A stretch of DNA of 64,000 nt from Syncephalis plumigaleata (GCA_025201365.1 JAIXMF010000011.1:620001-684000), one strand, 5' to 3'; shown: positions 42,689 to 53,749, counted from the first letter of the stretch. Made by a program: numbers and translations. Notes: generated by a model from the letters alone, not told the origin.

Positions 42689-43908
42689 ATGAAGTTCTCT
42701 GCCATTATCGCTATTGCCGTCGCCATTGTCGCTCTCACCAGTCTGGTCGCCGTTGAAGCTAGTCCCGTCCTGGAACGTCGTGGTATGTCTGGCCGTGACC
42801 CTATCAACTGATGTACTAATCGTAGCCTATTGCTTCATTGTCTACCAATGATTATCGATAGCTCGTAAGTTCATGTATATCAAGTGGTTGTTTTGATACG
42901 CTAATCACATCATAATGTTTACTCTATCTATTAATTTTTTAGCTGACGAAGAGCGTAAGCTAGTTTATAAAGCATAACAAGTGCTATGCTAATAGTAATA
43001 TAAATCAAAATCATATGTGATTATTACTTTAAGAAGTAAGTTACTAATTTAACCCCAACAAATATAAATATTTACTAATTACAATCTGGTGCATGATCCA
43101 CGCACGCTTTAACAGTGTGTAAGCCAACATCTTGATTGCAATGTTAATCGCTAATTTCAATATGGCAGTGCGTAAGTTAGCACACTAGCTGCAATATCCG
43201 TCATGCTAATTACACTATGACACATGATCCACATATTTTGCGTATTCTAGAAAGTAAGTTACCATTTCGATTACAATCTACGGTATACTAATCATGCTAT
43301 GGCATATGAATACACCTATCTTCCTGTATGATAGGGCGTAAGTTACTACTCTGATCGTAATGAATGACGTACTAATCACGGTATTGCACACGATTTACAT
43401 ATGTTTTTGTATGATAGGTCGTAAGTTACGATACAAATATAGCGTATGAGTACTAATCACGCTATGACATGTGATCGACGTGTGTTCCTGTACGATAGAT
43501 GGTAAGTCACGATACAACTATAGTGTATTAGTACTAATCACAATATGCCATATGGTCCACGCATGCTTGCGGATAACAGTGTGTAAGTAAACATTCCGGT
43601 TGTAACCTATGCTGTATTAATTTCGATGTGGCACATGGTCCACATATGCTCCCGTACGATAGCAAGTAAGTTACCCTTATGAATATGCGATGAATGAATG
43701 CGCTAATCACAATGCTACTTATGGTTTATGTATGGCTGCACATAACAGTGCGTAAGTAAACATTCCAACCGTCATCTATGTAACACTAATTACAATACGA
43801 TATACATTAATTGAATGATAGTAATAAGCGGTAAGTAATAATCTACAATAATCACACCCATACTAATCCATTATGATTACAGAACAAGACAAGGACATCA
43901 TCAAGTAG
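42689..43908 (+). CDS. Micro-exon gene for a small secreted peptide
   Basis: Exon 1 (42689-42782) encodes a signal peptide, MKFSAIIAIAVAIVALTSLV, then EASPVLERR, and ends in phase 1 at a GTATGT donor. Thirteen candidate exons follow, separated by GT-AG introns of mostly 78-83 nt: CTC 42862-42864; 12 nt 42943-42954; AA 43034-43035; TGT 43116-43118; TGC 43169-43171; AAA 43251-43253; GGC 43335-43337; GTC 43418-43420; ATG 43499-43501; TGT 43580-43582; CAA 43663-43665; TGC 43749-43751; 9 nt 43822-43830. The last exon starts at 43883. Exon 1 joined directly to the last exon reads RR-EQDKDIIK-stop (stop 43906-43908). If the 2-nt exon counts as it stands, the micro-exons read APDEEQ-CCKGVMCQC and then meet TAA. 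If it is skipped, or is really 3 nt, the frame returns to EQDKDIIK. Not a known family. Confidence 0.65.
42783..43882 (+). repeat. Tandem array of homologous introns with 3-nt spacers
   Basis: About fourteen GT-AG units. Most begin GTAAGT, carry a CTAATCAC-like branch site about 35-50 nt before the acceptor, share a block like CATGATCCACATATG downstream of it, and end ACGATAG, ATGATAG or TAACAG. Introns 4 and 6-12 are visibly related to each other; the introns at 43119-43168 and 43831-43882 are short (50 and 52 nt). The units look like direct duplicates of one ancestral intron plus a three-base exon. Confidence 0.75.
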
Positions 43909-44977
43909 ATATTATAGGTATTCAAGTCAAGAATGTATTGGTGCAAGACCCTTTAGTGTCCATACTATTCAAGTCATTATTCCTTGGTACAACAACAAAT
44001 ATATCTACAAGATCGTTCAATCATTTATTGAATAAATATGTCAATCTATATTCATACACATGATACTCAATACAATCATTTCAATAGAATATAACCAGCC
44101 ATGATGGTTGTAACAGGTGTACGTGTCAATAGTAATGCTGTGTTCTGACAGCTTTGAGGAAATGTGCCAACAAATTGGGAGTTTAGATACTACGATTAGG
44201 ATGAAATTGCATTAGTAAACTGGTATTTTCCGTTCGCATTATTGATTTTGTATCATGGTAAAACAGATGGACAGACTGTCCTTCCTGTATGGCCTTCTAT
44301 AAGTTTGTACGTGCATTTTAAAATGGCCAAGGAGTAATGATTACTATGGAACTTGTCAGCTTCATGTATTAACTAGGAACAAATGGCCAATCATGGTGTA
44401 GCAGCAAGTATTGTTTGTTTTATATCCATGAGGGGAGAAAGGCCTATACGAGGATGTTCGTTACATGTCAATAATGGTAATGATATGGAGGGAATACACA
44501 TAGCATCTTGAGCAGCTCGCATTGATGCCAAATCAACACTCATTAAGGTTTGTCGATATGTGCTTTATTGTTCGATCAGCGTATATTCGATAGCTATACT
44601 ACGGACAAGCAACAATTAACCATTTGGTTACACCGATATTACTGCTACTACTACTGCCATTACTCACTCTCCGCATGTACGGAGTAATACGGAGACACGC
44701 TCTCTGATACTTGTTAGGCCAATGATAGCATACGGCATATGGATTAATGTAAGGAAACAGTATAACTCATCCATAATGGTGCTTTTCCTATCTGTATGAT
44801 ATTCCATTACTATTTCGCCTATAAATACAGTACCATTCATGTAGTCGACTTGCCATCTTCTTACTTACTCTTCTACAGCACTCCTGCTACGTTCTACTAA
44901 TACAACTGCTCGTGCTTACAACCACTTTATAACGCATCCCTCTATCCACTCGTCTCTTCCAATAGATCAACATCAAC
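43909..44977 (+). promoter_or_regulatory. Intergenic region and promoter of the glycine-rich gene (TATA at 44820)
   Basis: AATAAATA near 44032 may serve as the poly(A) signal of the micro-exon gene. The middle holds no gene I can support. TATAAAT at 44820-44826 lies 158 bp before the next ATG and is followed by the same kind of leader as at 42539. Confidence 0.6.
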
Positions 44978-45916
44978 ATGAAGTTCACCGCCATTATCGT
45001 TATTGCCGTTATCTCCATTGTAGCTAGCTTGGCTACGGTCAATGCTGCACCTATGTTTGGCAGTGATCCATCTGGCTTTGGTGGTGGTCTAACTGGCTTC
45101 GGTGCTACTTCTCCTGGCATGAGCGGTGGTTTACCTGGCTTTGGCGCTACTTCACCTGGTATTGGTGGTGGTCTAAATAGCTTCGGCGCTACTTCACCTA
45201 TCATGGGCGGTGGTCTAACTGGCTTCGGTGCTACTTCACCTATCATGGGCGGTGGTCTAACTGGCTTCGGTGCTACTTCACCTGGCATGAGCGGTGGTCT
45301 AAATAGCTTTGGCGCTACTTCACCTGGCATTGGTGGTGGTCTAACTGGCTTCGGTGCTACTTCACCTGGTATTGGTGGTGGTCTAAATAGCTTCGGCGCT
45401 ACTTCACCTTATGGGGTGGTCTAAATAGCTTGGCGCTACTTCACCTGGTATTGGTGGTGGTCTAAATAGCTTGGCGCTACTTCACCTGGCATTGGTGGTG
45501 GTCTAAATAGCTTCGGCGCTACTTCACCTGGTATTGGTGGTGGTCTAAATAGCTTCGGCGCTACTTCACCTGGCATTGGTGGTGGTCTAAATAGCTTCGG
45601 CACTACTTCACCTAGCATGGGAGATGCTTCACTTGGATTGGGTGCTACTTCACCTGGCGTGGGAGATGCTTCACTTGGATGGCGCTACTTCACCTGGCGT
45701 GGGAGATGCTTCACTTGGATTGGGTGCTACTTCACCTGGCGTGGGAGATGCTTCACTTGGATTGGTGCTACTTCACCTGGCACGGAGATGCTTCACTTGG
45801 ATTGGGCCTTCACTGGCGTGGGAGATGCTTCACTTGGATTGGGTGCTACTTCACCTGGCACGGGAGATGCTTCACTTGGATTGGGCGCTGCTTCACCTGG
45901 CACGGGGATGCTTTAA
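44978..45916 (+). CDS. Secreted glycine-rich tandem-repeat protein, frame interrupted in the repeats
   Basis: The signal peptide MKFTAIIVIAVISIVASLAT is followed by NAAPMFGSDPSGFGGGL and then a repeat of 14 residues (42 nt), GFGATSPGIGGGLN with small variations. The first open frame stops at 45424 after SFGATSPYGVV. The same DNA repeat goes on to about 45610 and then changes to a second 42-nt unit coding GDASLGLGATSPGV, ending GAASPGTGML-stop at 45916. Five or more one- or few-base length changes throw the second half out of frame. A protein of about 300 aa is the likely original design. Such Gly/Ala/Ser/Pro repeats suit a cell-wall, adhesive or surface-coat protein, but this is inference. 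Slippage in tandem repeats and sequence error are both possible causes. The paralogous leader links it to the micro-exon gene. Confidence 0.7.
45066..45913 (+). repeat. Two-type 42-bp tandem repeat
   Basis: About 13 units with core GGTGCTACTTCACCTGG (type A, 45066 to about 45627), then about 7 units of type B with GGAGATGCTTCACTTGGA (about 45620-45913). Both keep the GATSPG core. Several units have shortened lengths. Confidence 0.9.
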
Positions 45917-46214
45917 CTGGCAAAGCCATTCATTTATTTGATTTGAACATAAGCAATATTCCACAACTTCCCTCTAAAGTTCGAGAGCTCATCTAACTGC
46001 TTGAAACTCATAAGCAAGCCATTATAAAAGGCAATGATCAAAATAAAGATATGTATTTGAAGGATATTTACACGCTTTTGGTCAATATCAGTACCAATAA
46101 GACCACATCACAATAATCAATACAGCGTGTATATTATTCATCTTAATTCATTACTACTAAATGATTTTGATTGTGTAAATAAAAGATTTATTATTTTAAC
46201 GATACGCTTATCGT

Positions 46215-46721
46215 CTAGCATTTTGGAAGTATCATTGGCAAAAGCGTATTCTTGCCAAATGTTTGCGTCCAGTAAACCTTGCCATCCTTGCTTTGTGCTT
46301 TACCAGCGCCAAAATGAGTGGCATTGCTAAGCATGTTTTTAAGATGACCCTCCGCGCCAGCCCAATTCTTCATGACCTTCTCCTCTGTGTCGAATCCAGA
46401 TGCAATGTTCTCGGCACTGAATGTCCAGTTGCCAGTGGTAAGGATACGTTGATTGAGCGCGGGTTCACCGGGAATGGTGTGTGTAAGCTTATTGTTCTCC
46501 GCTTGATATTCACTATGCTTCTGGGCGATCTTGACTAGTTCCTCGTTCATGCCAAGTGGAGCAAGCTTGTTCTTAGTGCGTAGTTCGTTCACTAGGCATA
46601 GCATTTTTGTGGGATTGAATCCGGTACTAGTTGCGGTAGTGCTAGTCGGAGAGGCAGTAGCTTGACCAGTATGGATGGCTATAAGAGCGGTGGCAATGGC
46701 GATGACTGCGGTGAACTTCAT
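46215..46721 (-). CDS. Secreted CAP/SCP protein 3
   Basis: Single-exon, 168 aa. The signal peptide MKFTAVIAIATALIAIHTG is followed by a Thr/Ser linker and a full CAP domain: KMLCLVNELRTKNKLAPLGM, IAQKHSEYQAENNKLTH, GNWTFSAENIASGFDTEE, VMKNWAGAEGHLKNMLS, NATHFGAGKAQSKDG and VYWTQTFGK, ending LPKC. The four CAP signature positions (HSEYQA His, AENIA Glu, GHLKN His, THFGAG) are all present, so this is the best preserved copy. CAP proteins are extracellular and many bind lipids. Its signal peptide resembles those of the micro-exon and glycine-rich genes although the mature parts are unrelated. On the minus strand, tail to tail with the glycine-rich gene, 298 bp apart. Confidence 0.93.
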   Translation of the reverse strand: MKFTAVIAIATALIAIHTGQATASPTSTTATSTGFNPTKMLCLVNELRTKNKLAPLGMNEELVKIAQKHSEYQAENNKLTHTIPGEPALNQRILTTGNWTFSAENIASGFDTEEKVMKNWAGAEGHLKNMLSNATHFGAGKAQSKDGKVYWTQTFGKNTLLPMILPKC

Positions 46722-47402
46722 GGTGATAGAATTTAAATGAACCTTAAAAAGTATTATAGGTTATCGATTGTGGTATACTTGAGAAATGTCTTGTCAGACT
46801 AGCTGTAACAAGCAGTGCAATGTTGATAAAGAGAGAGAGCGTGTGTGTGCGTGTGTGCGCGTGAGCAGAAGAATAGAGTAGTAGTGAGCTGATGTTGTAA
46901 TGCTATGTTGCAAAAGTATTGGCTGGCTTTTATACTTCTTGAAGAGCGCTACTCGTAAAAGTAACGAACAACGAATGTAATGGTTGTATTTCGAACGAGA
47001 CATTGTTAATGAATAAAGCTGAGCGTATCACTGAAACAAACAATCCAAGATGCTTGACCATTCCACCATTTGTACTCTTAACAAGAAACGAATCCTTGAT
47101 TGTATTATAGACGAACAATCATTGATCACACATGTCTATTGTGCAGACAATGCCTTAACATCAAAGAATGCTTATTCATCATACACTAGATCATTTATTG
47201 GTTTGTTTAAGGAATAACTGGTAATACAAACGATTAATATATTCCTTATTTGTATTGATTGTTCATGTAGCATGTCGTTATCATCACTATAGTAATATGG
47301 AATAACAGCATTGTGTTAAAGTTCTAATTGTATCGGTAAAATGATAATTATGCAGGCGAGTTATCCTCAAGCCTTTGTTTATTATTTATTTCTCTCTCTC
47401 TC
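46722..47402 (-). promoter_or_regulatory. Upstream region of CAP gene 3 (TATA at 46928-46934)
   Basis: TATAAAA on the minus strand at 46928-46934, about 210 bp before the ATG at 46721. A GT/GA-rich leader repeat lies near 46827-46865. No other gene seen. Confidence 0.6.
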
Positions 47403-47885
47403 TTAGCATTTTGGAATATTCTTGGGTAAAGCGTGGTTACAGGCGAAATCAGCCGTCCAGTAGGGAACACCGTCGTCGTTGACCGACATACCACAACCGA
47501 AATGAGTTGCCGTATCGGTGAACATATGGGCATACTCGCTATTGTTGGTCCAGTACTCGAACACGCTCTCCATGGAGTTGTAGCTGCACGCGACACTCTC
47601 CTTCAAGTTGGTCCAATGGACACCGTGAGCGGAACAACGCTTCAACAGGTTGTCCTCGTCGGCAAAGTACTGCGCCACCTTATTATGTCTGGCCTGACAT
47701 TCGCTATGACGTTGAGCGGACTCGTTCAGCGTGTCGTGTAGACTTAACGGGGCGAGACCCTTCGACTGACGATAATTATTCACGAGACAAGCCATCTTGG
47801 TGTGGTCGAATTCGACGTAGTTGGCGGACACCTCATTCACGCCGACGACGGCCATGATAGTAGCAATAACCAAGGAGAACTTCAT
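47403..47885 (-). CDS. Secreted CAP/SCP protein 4 (cysteine-rich)
   Basis: Single-exon, 160 aa. The signal peptide MKFSLVIATIMAVVGVNEVS is followed by a CAP domain: KMACLVNNYRQSKGLAPLSL, AQRHSECQARHNKVAQYF, LKESVACSYNSMESVFEYWT, THFGCGMSVNDDGVPYWTAD and FACNHALPKNIPKC. It has six to seven cysteines in the mature part, more than copy 3, so it may be more disulphide-stabilised. The glutamate equivalent to AENIA is kept as ESVACS, but the GH dipeptide of copy 3 is replaced by EYAHM. Same strand as CAP3 and 681 bp upstream of it, so probably a tandem duplicate that has diverged. Confidence 0.92.
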   Translation of the reverse strand: MKFSLVIATIMAVVGVNEVSANYVEFDHTKMACLVNNYRQSKGLAPLSLHDTLNESAQRHSECQARHNKVAQYFADEDNLLKRCSAHGVHWTNLKESVACSYNSMESVFEYWTNNSEYAHMFTDTATHFGCGMSVNDDGVPYWTADFACNHALPKNIPKC

Positions 47886-48658
47886 TGTTGACTAACAGCA
47901 AGTGAGGATAGTAGTATGTAGGTTAGGTGTAGATGACTAAGATGATAGTATAGCGTTGTAATTCTTATTAAACTGATGCGATAATGTAGACACTTGAATT
48001 GAACGACCAATATTCGTTCTCTTTTATACATGATTCCACGACGATTACATGGCAACAACGCGTATAATAGAGTGGATCATCAATATCATCAGCAATGCTA
48101 GCAATGATGTGGGATTGCCTAAAGTTCAAATGATAAGTATATGCATGTAGTGGATTTGCAGATCGTATCACTTTGTGAATATGAATCATGCCTAGCATCA
48201 TGCAAAAAGGACAAGCAAATGATGCACCCTAGTATTTACGAGGAGTGGCGGTAATGAGCAAGTTACATGAAAAATAATTGCACGTCACTCTCATCCAACT
48301 TGTAAGCATTGCTCATTACTCCAATAATAATAATAATAGAGCAATATGCAAGTAACCATAAAGTTGTTAATCTTTTGTACGATTCATCTTATTGACTATC
48401 AGTTATAGTTGTGAATAATGAATTACGATAGATATTTATTAAGCATAACTGCCATACAATTGCACTTGTATACTCGTATTTTCACTGCTCTGTATGGCAA
48501 TGAATCAAGGTTGACGCAGTATAAACTAGACAGATATTAATATATGTGTATGTCGATGATACATCACTAATGATATGATTATGTATGGCTGCTGCCTTGT
48601 CCCTTTCTTCTCCTTTTCTTTCCCATATTCGTACATGATGTCCTACATGTAATGTAGA
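47886..48658 (-). promoter_or_regulatory. Upstream region of CAP gene 4 (TATA at 48022-48028)
   Basis: TATAAAA on the minus strand at 48022-48028, 137 bp before the ATG at 47885. The rest, up to the PRP16 stop, has no supported gene. Confidence 0.6.
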
Positions 48659-51600
48659 CTACAGACCGAATCCTGTACGAGGTCGACGTGGTGTTTGCAT
48701 ACGAACACCAGGTGTGGAGATACGCGTTCTATCCCAATTCAATTGCATTACTCGTCGTTAGCCATGTTTATCACTCATCATCTTATCATCCCACGCCACT
48801 GCAGCCATTTTCTTCATCGATCATGTCTACTCACCTTGGTGTTGGTACGGTCGAGGCCAACTCTTGCTCGCGTGATTGTCTCTCGGTGGCACGTCGTAAC
48901 TCTTCCTCCATCGATTTGTACTCCTTTTTATCGTGTTGTCGTCGTTCTTTATGTGTCCAACCCGCTTCTTTGACACTATAGAACATAGGGCCTATTATCA
49001 TTACCTTGTGTTAGTGTGACTATCATTTACGCTGATGCATCAATACTAACCTAGTTCCGCCAGCCAATAGGGATCTACTGCTGTGACACACTGCATGTAT
49101 TCCTTGGAGGTAAGTACCAGTTCATGATAGACGATATAATCCGGTATAGCTATAGATTACGCGTCAAGAAGTAGCATTAAAGACTAACTATTACTACTAT
49201 TACTACTAATATTCTTATTATACACGATAAAGGATACAGCCCATGCCGTAGAGTGCACTTGTTGGATGTAAATGACATTTCATACCAGTACGCAAGTTAA
49301 GATAGTCACCGATACCTTTCACTCGAGCTGCTTGATGGAAATAGGCAGAACAGATGCATTTACTATTTGAGTAGCATGAGTGTACATGTTAACTATCAAT
49401 ATATAAGAAATAACCTTACCGTACAGCATCCCAGCTATTGCCGCATGACACGTAAGGCATCTTTACCACTTTCATAATATCCATGAGTTGCGATCGTACT
49501 TCTTGCGCCTTACGCATTGCCTTTGCGTGTATGTAATGCTGCGTACACCATCGATCACTATAACTATAAGGCAATAATGAATAAATAAATAAGCAAGTAC
49601 CTAGTAAACTAGTATACTTACTTGTGTGATTTCCATTGATTATATACATTGAGTAATGTTAAATGATCACTCTCTGGTACCATAAACTTCTCCCTTGCTG
49701 CATCACTTTCTTCCATACGTTCCTTGGGTCGATAGAATACAGTAGGTACGGATAACATGGATACAATGATCTATCCATATGGTTACTATTCCACTATTCA
49801 TTCTATATATATATATATATATATGCCGAATACTTACTAGAATCTCTTGTGTACAACCGAGTTCCTCCGAGGTGATCAACATCTTGGCCAGTTGTGGATC
49901 CAACGGGAACTCCACCATACGTCGACCTAATGCCGTCAGGTCACCGGTGTTATCGAGTGCACCCAGCACCCATAGTTGATACATCGAGTTCAATATGGTC
50001 TCTTGCGGAGGTGGATCCATAAAATCGAAATCTAATAGATTCTTGACACCTAGCGATTTCAATTGCAACACGACAACCGACAAGTTGGTACGCTGAATCT
50101 CCGGTATAGTATTGGGAACATTTCGCAATCATACGCTTGCTCCGTGTACAATCGATAACATATACTATGTCGCATTATTAGAGTGTTAGTTACTCGTTGG
50201 CTGAATGGTGATGATGATAATGACATCTTCATCGCTACTTACCCAGGACCTGTACGACCAGCTCGACCGGACCGTTGATTGGCATTGGCCTGACTAATCG
50301 GTGTGATTTGCAGGGAATCCATACCGATACGCGGGTTATACACGGTCAACTTGTAGTAACCCGAATCGATCACGTACATGACACCATCGAGGGTGAGCGA
50401 TGTCTCGGCGATATTCGTGGCGACAATACACTTTCGCTGACCACCCTCGGCACGTTGAAATATCTTTGCCTGTAGATCGGCAGGCATTTGCGAATAGATG
50501 GGCAGGACGGCGAGTGGTTCCGCATCATCCAATTGCTCGAGTCGTTCTATTATTGATTTAGTATAACATCTCATCTAGAATCTATTAACTTACCATTTAG
50601 TACTTCACAAGTAGTTTCGATATCTTCTTGACCCGTCATGAATATTAGAATATCACCAGGTCCATGTGATAAATGTACGCTTAATGCTTGTTTCACCGCA
50701 CTCTCTACGTAATCCTCGCATGGTGTCTTGCTGAATGATATATCCACCGGGAACGTACGACCAGGAATGGTAAATGCTGGACATGACCAAAGAATGTAGA
50801 AAACTAGTTCACATTGTTACTAACAGCAATAGCAATAATCTATATGATCCACTTACCTTATCTGCATTCATGGTAGCCGAGGTAACAATCAACTTTAAAT
50901 CACGTCGACGTGTAATAACTAGTACATGACCATTGTTAGTATAAATAATCATCTAGTATAAACAATTGAAGCACTACCTCTACGTACAATCCCATAAGCA
51001 CGTCTGTTTGCATGGAACGTTCGTGTGCCTCGTCCATAATAATACAGCTATACTTGTCTAGATCCGCTTCCTTGAGTGATTCTCGTAAAAGTACACCATC
51101 CGTCATGTATTTAATAAGTGTCTCTGACGATGTACAATCCTCGAATCGAATCGAGTAACCAACTAGTTTACCCAGTTGACAGTCCATCTCCTCGCTAACA
51201 CGTTTAGCCACCGACATGGCAGCCACTCGACGTGGTTGCGTACAACCAATGAGACCATTACGACTGTAGCCGGCTTCATGTAGATACTGTACCAGTTGAG
51301 TGGTCTTACCGGATCCTGTCTCTCCTACTACTACGATCACTTGATGATCACGTATGATTTGTAATAGTTCTTCACGAACTGCAAATGCTGGTAGAAATTC
51401 ACGCTGTTCTTGTATAGATTTAGTTAGAGCAAACTGACTAACTGCATCCGATGATTTATCCATATGTTTAGCAAATTTCGACTCTTTCATGCCATCATTT
51501 GGCTTATTATCTATTAACATTATTAGTATTAGTATACCTTGACATACTATTGATCCATTATTACTTGCCTTCATCTCTATTCTCTCCATCTTCATCTTCT

Positions 51601-53749
51601 TCATCTTCATCTCCCAGACCTTCCTCCTTTTGTGTTATACCCATTACATTGCCCAATGCTGTACCGGCTAATTTGAATTTCTCTGCATTCTAATCCATCA
51701 ATAATAGTTGATATTTGTTAATACATTATACATGGAATATGTATATATATATATATGGCACTTACTTTCATGCGTTCTCGTTGTTCGCGTTTCTCCTTAA
51801 CTAGACGACTGCCTTGACGGGCAAACTTGGCCATATCCGAACTAAGATCACGTACTGGCTGTACCATTTCCAACTGTTTCGTAAACACCATATGTCCACT
51901 AAGGAATGGCGGTTTCAAATCGTGAATCAATAGATGTACTCGTACCTAATATCAATCGTTAATCTATATATGTGTGTATATACAGTTTGCTAGTAATTAC
52001 ATCGTCATCATTATCGAAATCTGTATCCACTTGAGTTCGATGCATAATACCGCTTGTCAACATTCGATTGGTCTCCCAAAGCTCGTTATCTTGATTGTAC
52101 TGCGCTTGTCGAGCAGACATACGCTTCGCTTGTCGCTGTGTCAACTCTTCTTCTTTACGCTGATAATACGCATCATGATCACCAAATGGTGTGTCTTCAT
52201 TCACCTACTCGTATAATGTATTAGTTAAGGTAATAGTCAACTATCATCGTCAATACGCGTGTATTCATTCCTCGTCTACTTACGCCAAATTCCTCGCTGT
52301 TGTACCAATCACGATCTAATCGAGTCTGTTCCTCCTCCCATTCTTGTCGATCAATCTCGACTTCCGCCGTATCTGGCACCGTACTACTAGATGGATCATC
52401 GTAGCCAGTCGACGTAACAAGCGGTGTGGCCATCTCCCATTCCGATCGACGTACTGATGATTTCATTCGATCATATTCTACATAGAATTCATTAGTATTC
52501 GTACACTCATTGAATAACACGGTCATCTACTAGATGATTAACATACCACTACGTGTGGTTAGACCACCTCGTATACTAGGCGTGTAATCCGATCGCATCG
52601 GTGTCTTTTCCCAATCACTTCGCGAGTAGCGTTGAATTTCACGATCTTCCCGTGGTGCCACATGATCATCATTGCTACGATTACTACGACGAGAACGCTC
52701 CTCGTGCTGACTATCTCGAGATCGAGTTTTCTCTTGCAAACGATGACCTATCATTGACATGACAAATGAATGTTAGTGATCAACATGACAAACTAACATC
52801 AATACTAGTGACATACCTCGATTCTTGTCACGTTCACGTCGTTCCTCAACGCGTGCTTTATACTCATCGCTTACACCACCTGTATGTGATGGTGTTTCAA
52901 TACGACGTCCTCGTATCTTTGCTCGTTTCACCGATCCTTCCTCTTTATTACGCGTGTGATAACATTATAGCATGGTAAATATCTTCTAATACAATGGTAA
53001 TCATCCATGACACTCACCGCCATTCTGGAAACTTAGTCGAGATGATATAGGGTTAGGTCGTTTAAATTCGATCTTCTCTGGATTTCGCTCATTAGAACCA
53101 GCTGTTGATGATGTTGAGGCAGAGGCAGCAGCAGCAGCGAGTTCACGACGTTTTTCATCAGCAAGTCGATCTAAACCAAGCATTGATTGTCGTGGTGGTG
53201 GCTTCTTGAATACAGGTTGCTAGTTGATGTTTACTTTATTAGTACAAGCAAGCAATACTTGATAGCTGACTACTGACTCCATCACTTACATTATCCATTG
53301 ATTTGTTACTTAATTTACCAGATGGTCGACGAATAAGACCACCACGTTCCATATCAGTATCCATGTCATTATCGGTGGGCTGTACTGCTTTAATTTCAGT
53401 GGCTGCCAGAATAGTAGTTGGCTTGTGCCATTTCTTAATATCATAATAGATATTCTGTAGGAATTCATCGTCAAATCTACCAAATGCACGACATACTAGT
53501 AGAAGAAACTGGTCATCAGTAACAATAATAGCAATCGCGTCATCTAGCTTGTTCATCATCTCACTTACATTGCTTAAACTTCTCGCTGCCATCTCCGGAA
53601 TTAACGGCAAACGATACGACGCGTTCGGCTAGCGTGCGATTGGCTTGGGCCGTGTTAAGTGCTCGTGATAATCGTGTCGCTAATTCTTGGATCTGCTCCT
53701 CTGACACTCCACCTGCGGTACTATTCGACGACGATGACGACGACGACAT
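48659..53749 (-). CDS. PRP16: DEAH-box spliceosomal helicase PRP16 (DHX38)
   Basis: RNA helicase driving the rearrangement between the two catalytic steps of splicing. The start at 53749 reads [19 protein letters not shown]. The N-terminal part has [28 protein letters not shown], an RS/RE-rich region, [31 protein letters not shown] and [14 protein letters not shown], all PRP16-specific. The core reads [92 protein letters not shown] and [20 protein letters not shown]. The C-terminus, [18 protein letters not shown], matches the family ending. The stop is at 48659-48661. About 15 introns. One base appears to be missing near 50125-50132, between TEQAYD and [14 protein letters not shown]. Lacks the S1 domain of PRP22. 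Confidence 0.93.

Noticed and set aside
42783-43882. CRISPR-like or satellite array (about 80-bp periodic units)
   Set aside because: Units differ considerably outside the splice signals, there are no unique spacers, and every unit has ordered donor, branch site and acceptor. An intron array explains it better.
44887-45330. Minus-strand proline-rich repeat ORF
   Set aside because: Antisense shadow of the glycine-rich repeat; no signal peptide or promoter on that strand.
45617-45996. Overlapping repeat ORFs in all three frames after 45617
   Set aside because: They are frame variants of the same 42-bp repeat. Only the frame giving GDASLGLGATSPG matches the preceding protein.
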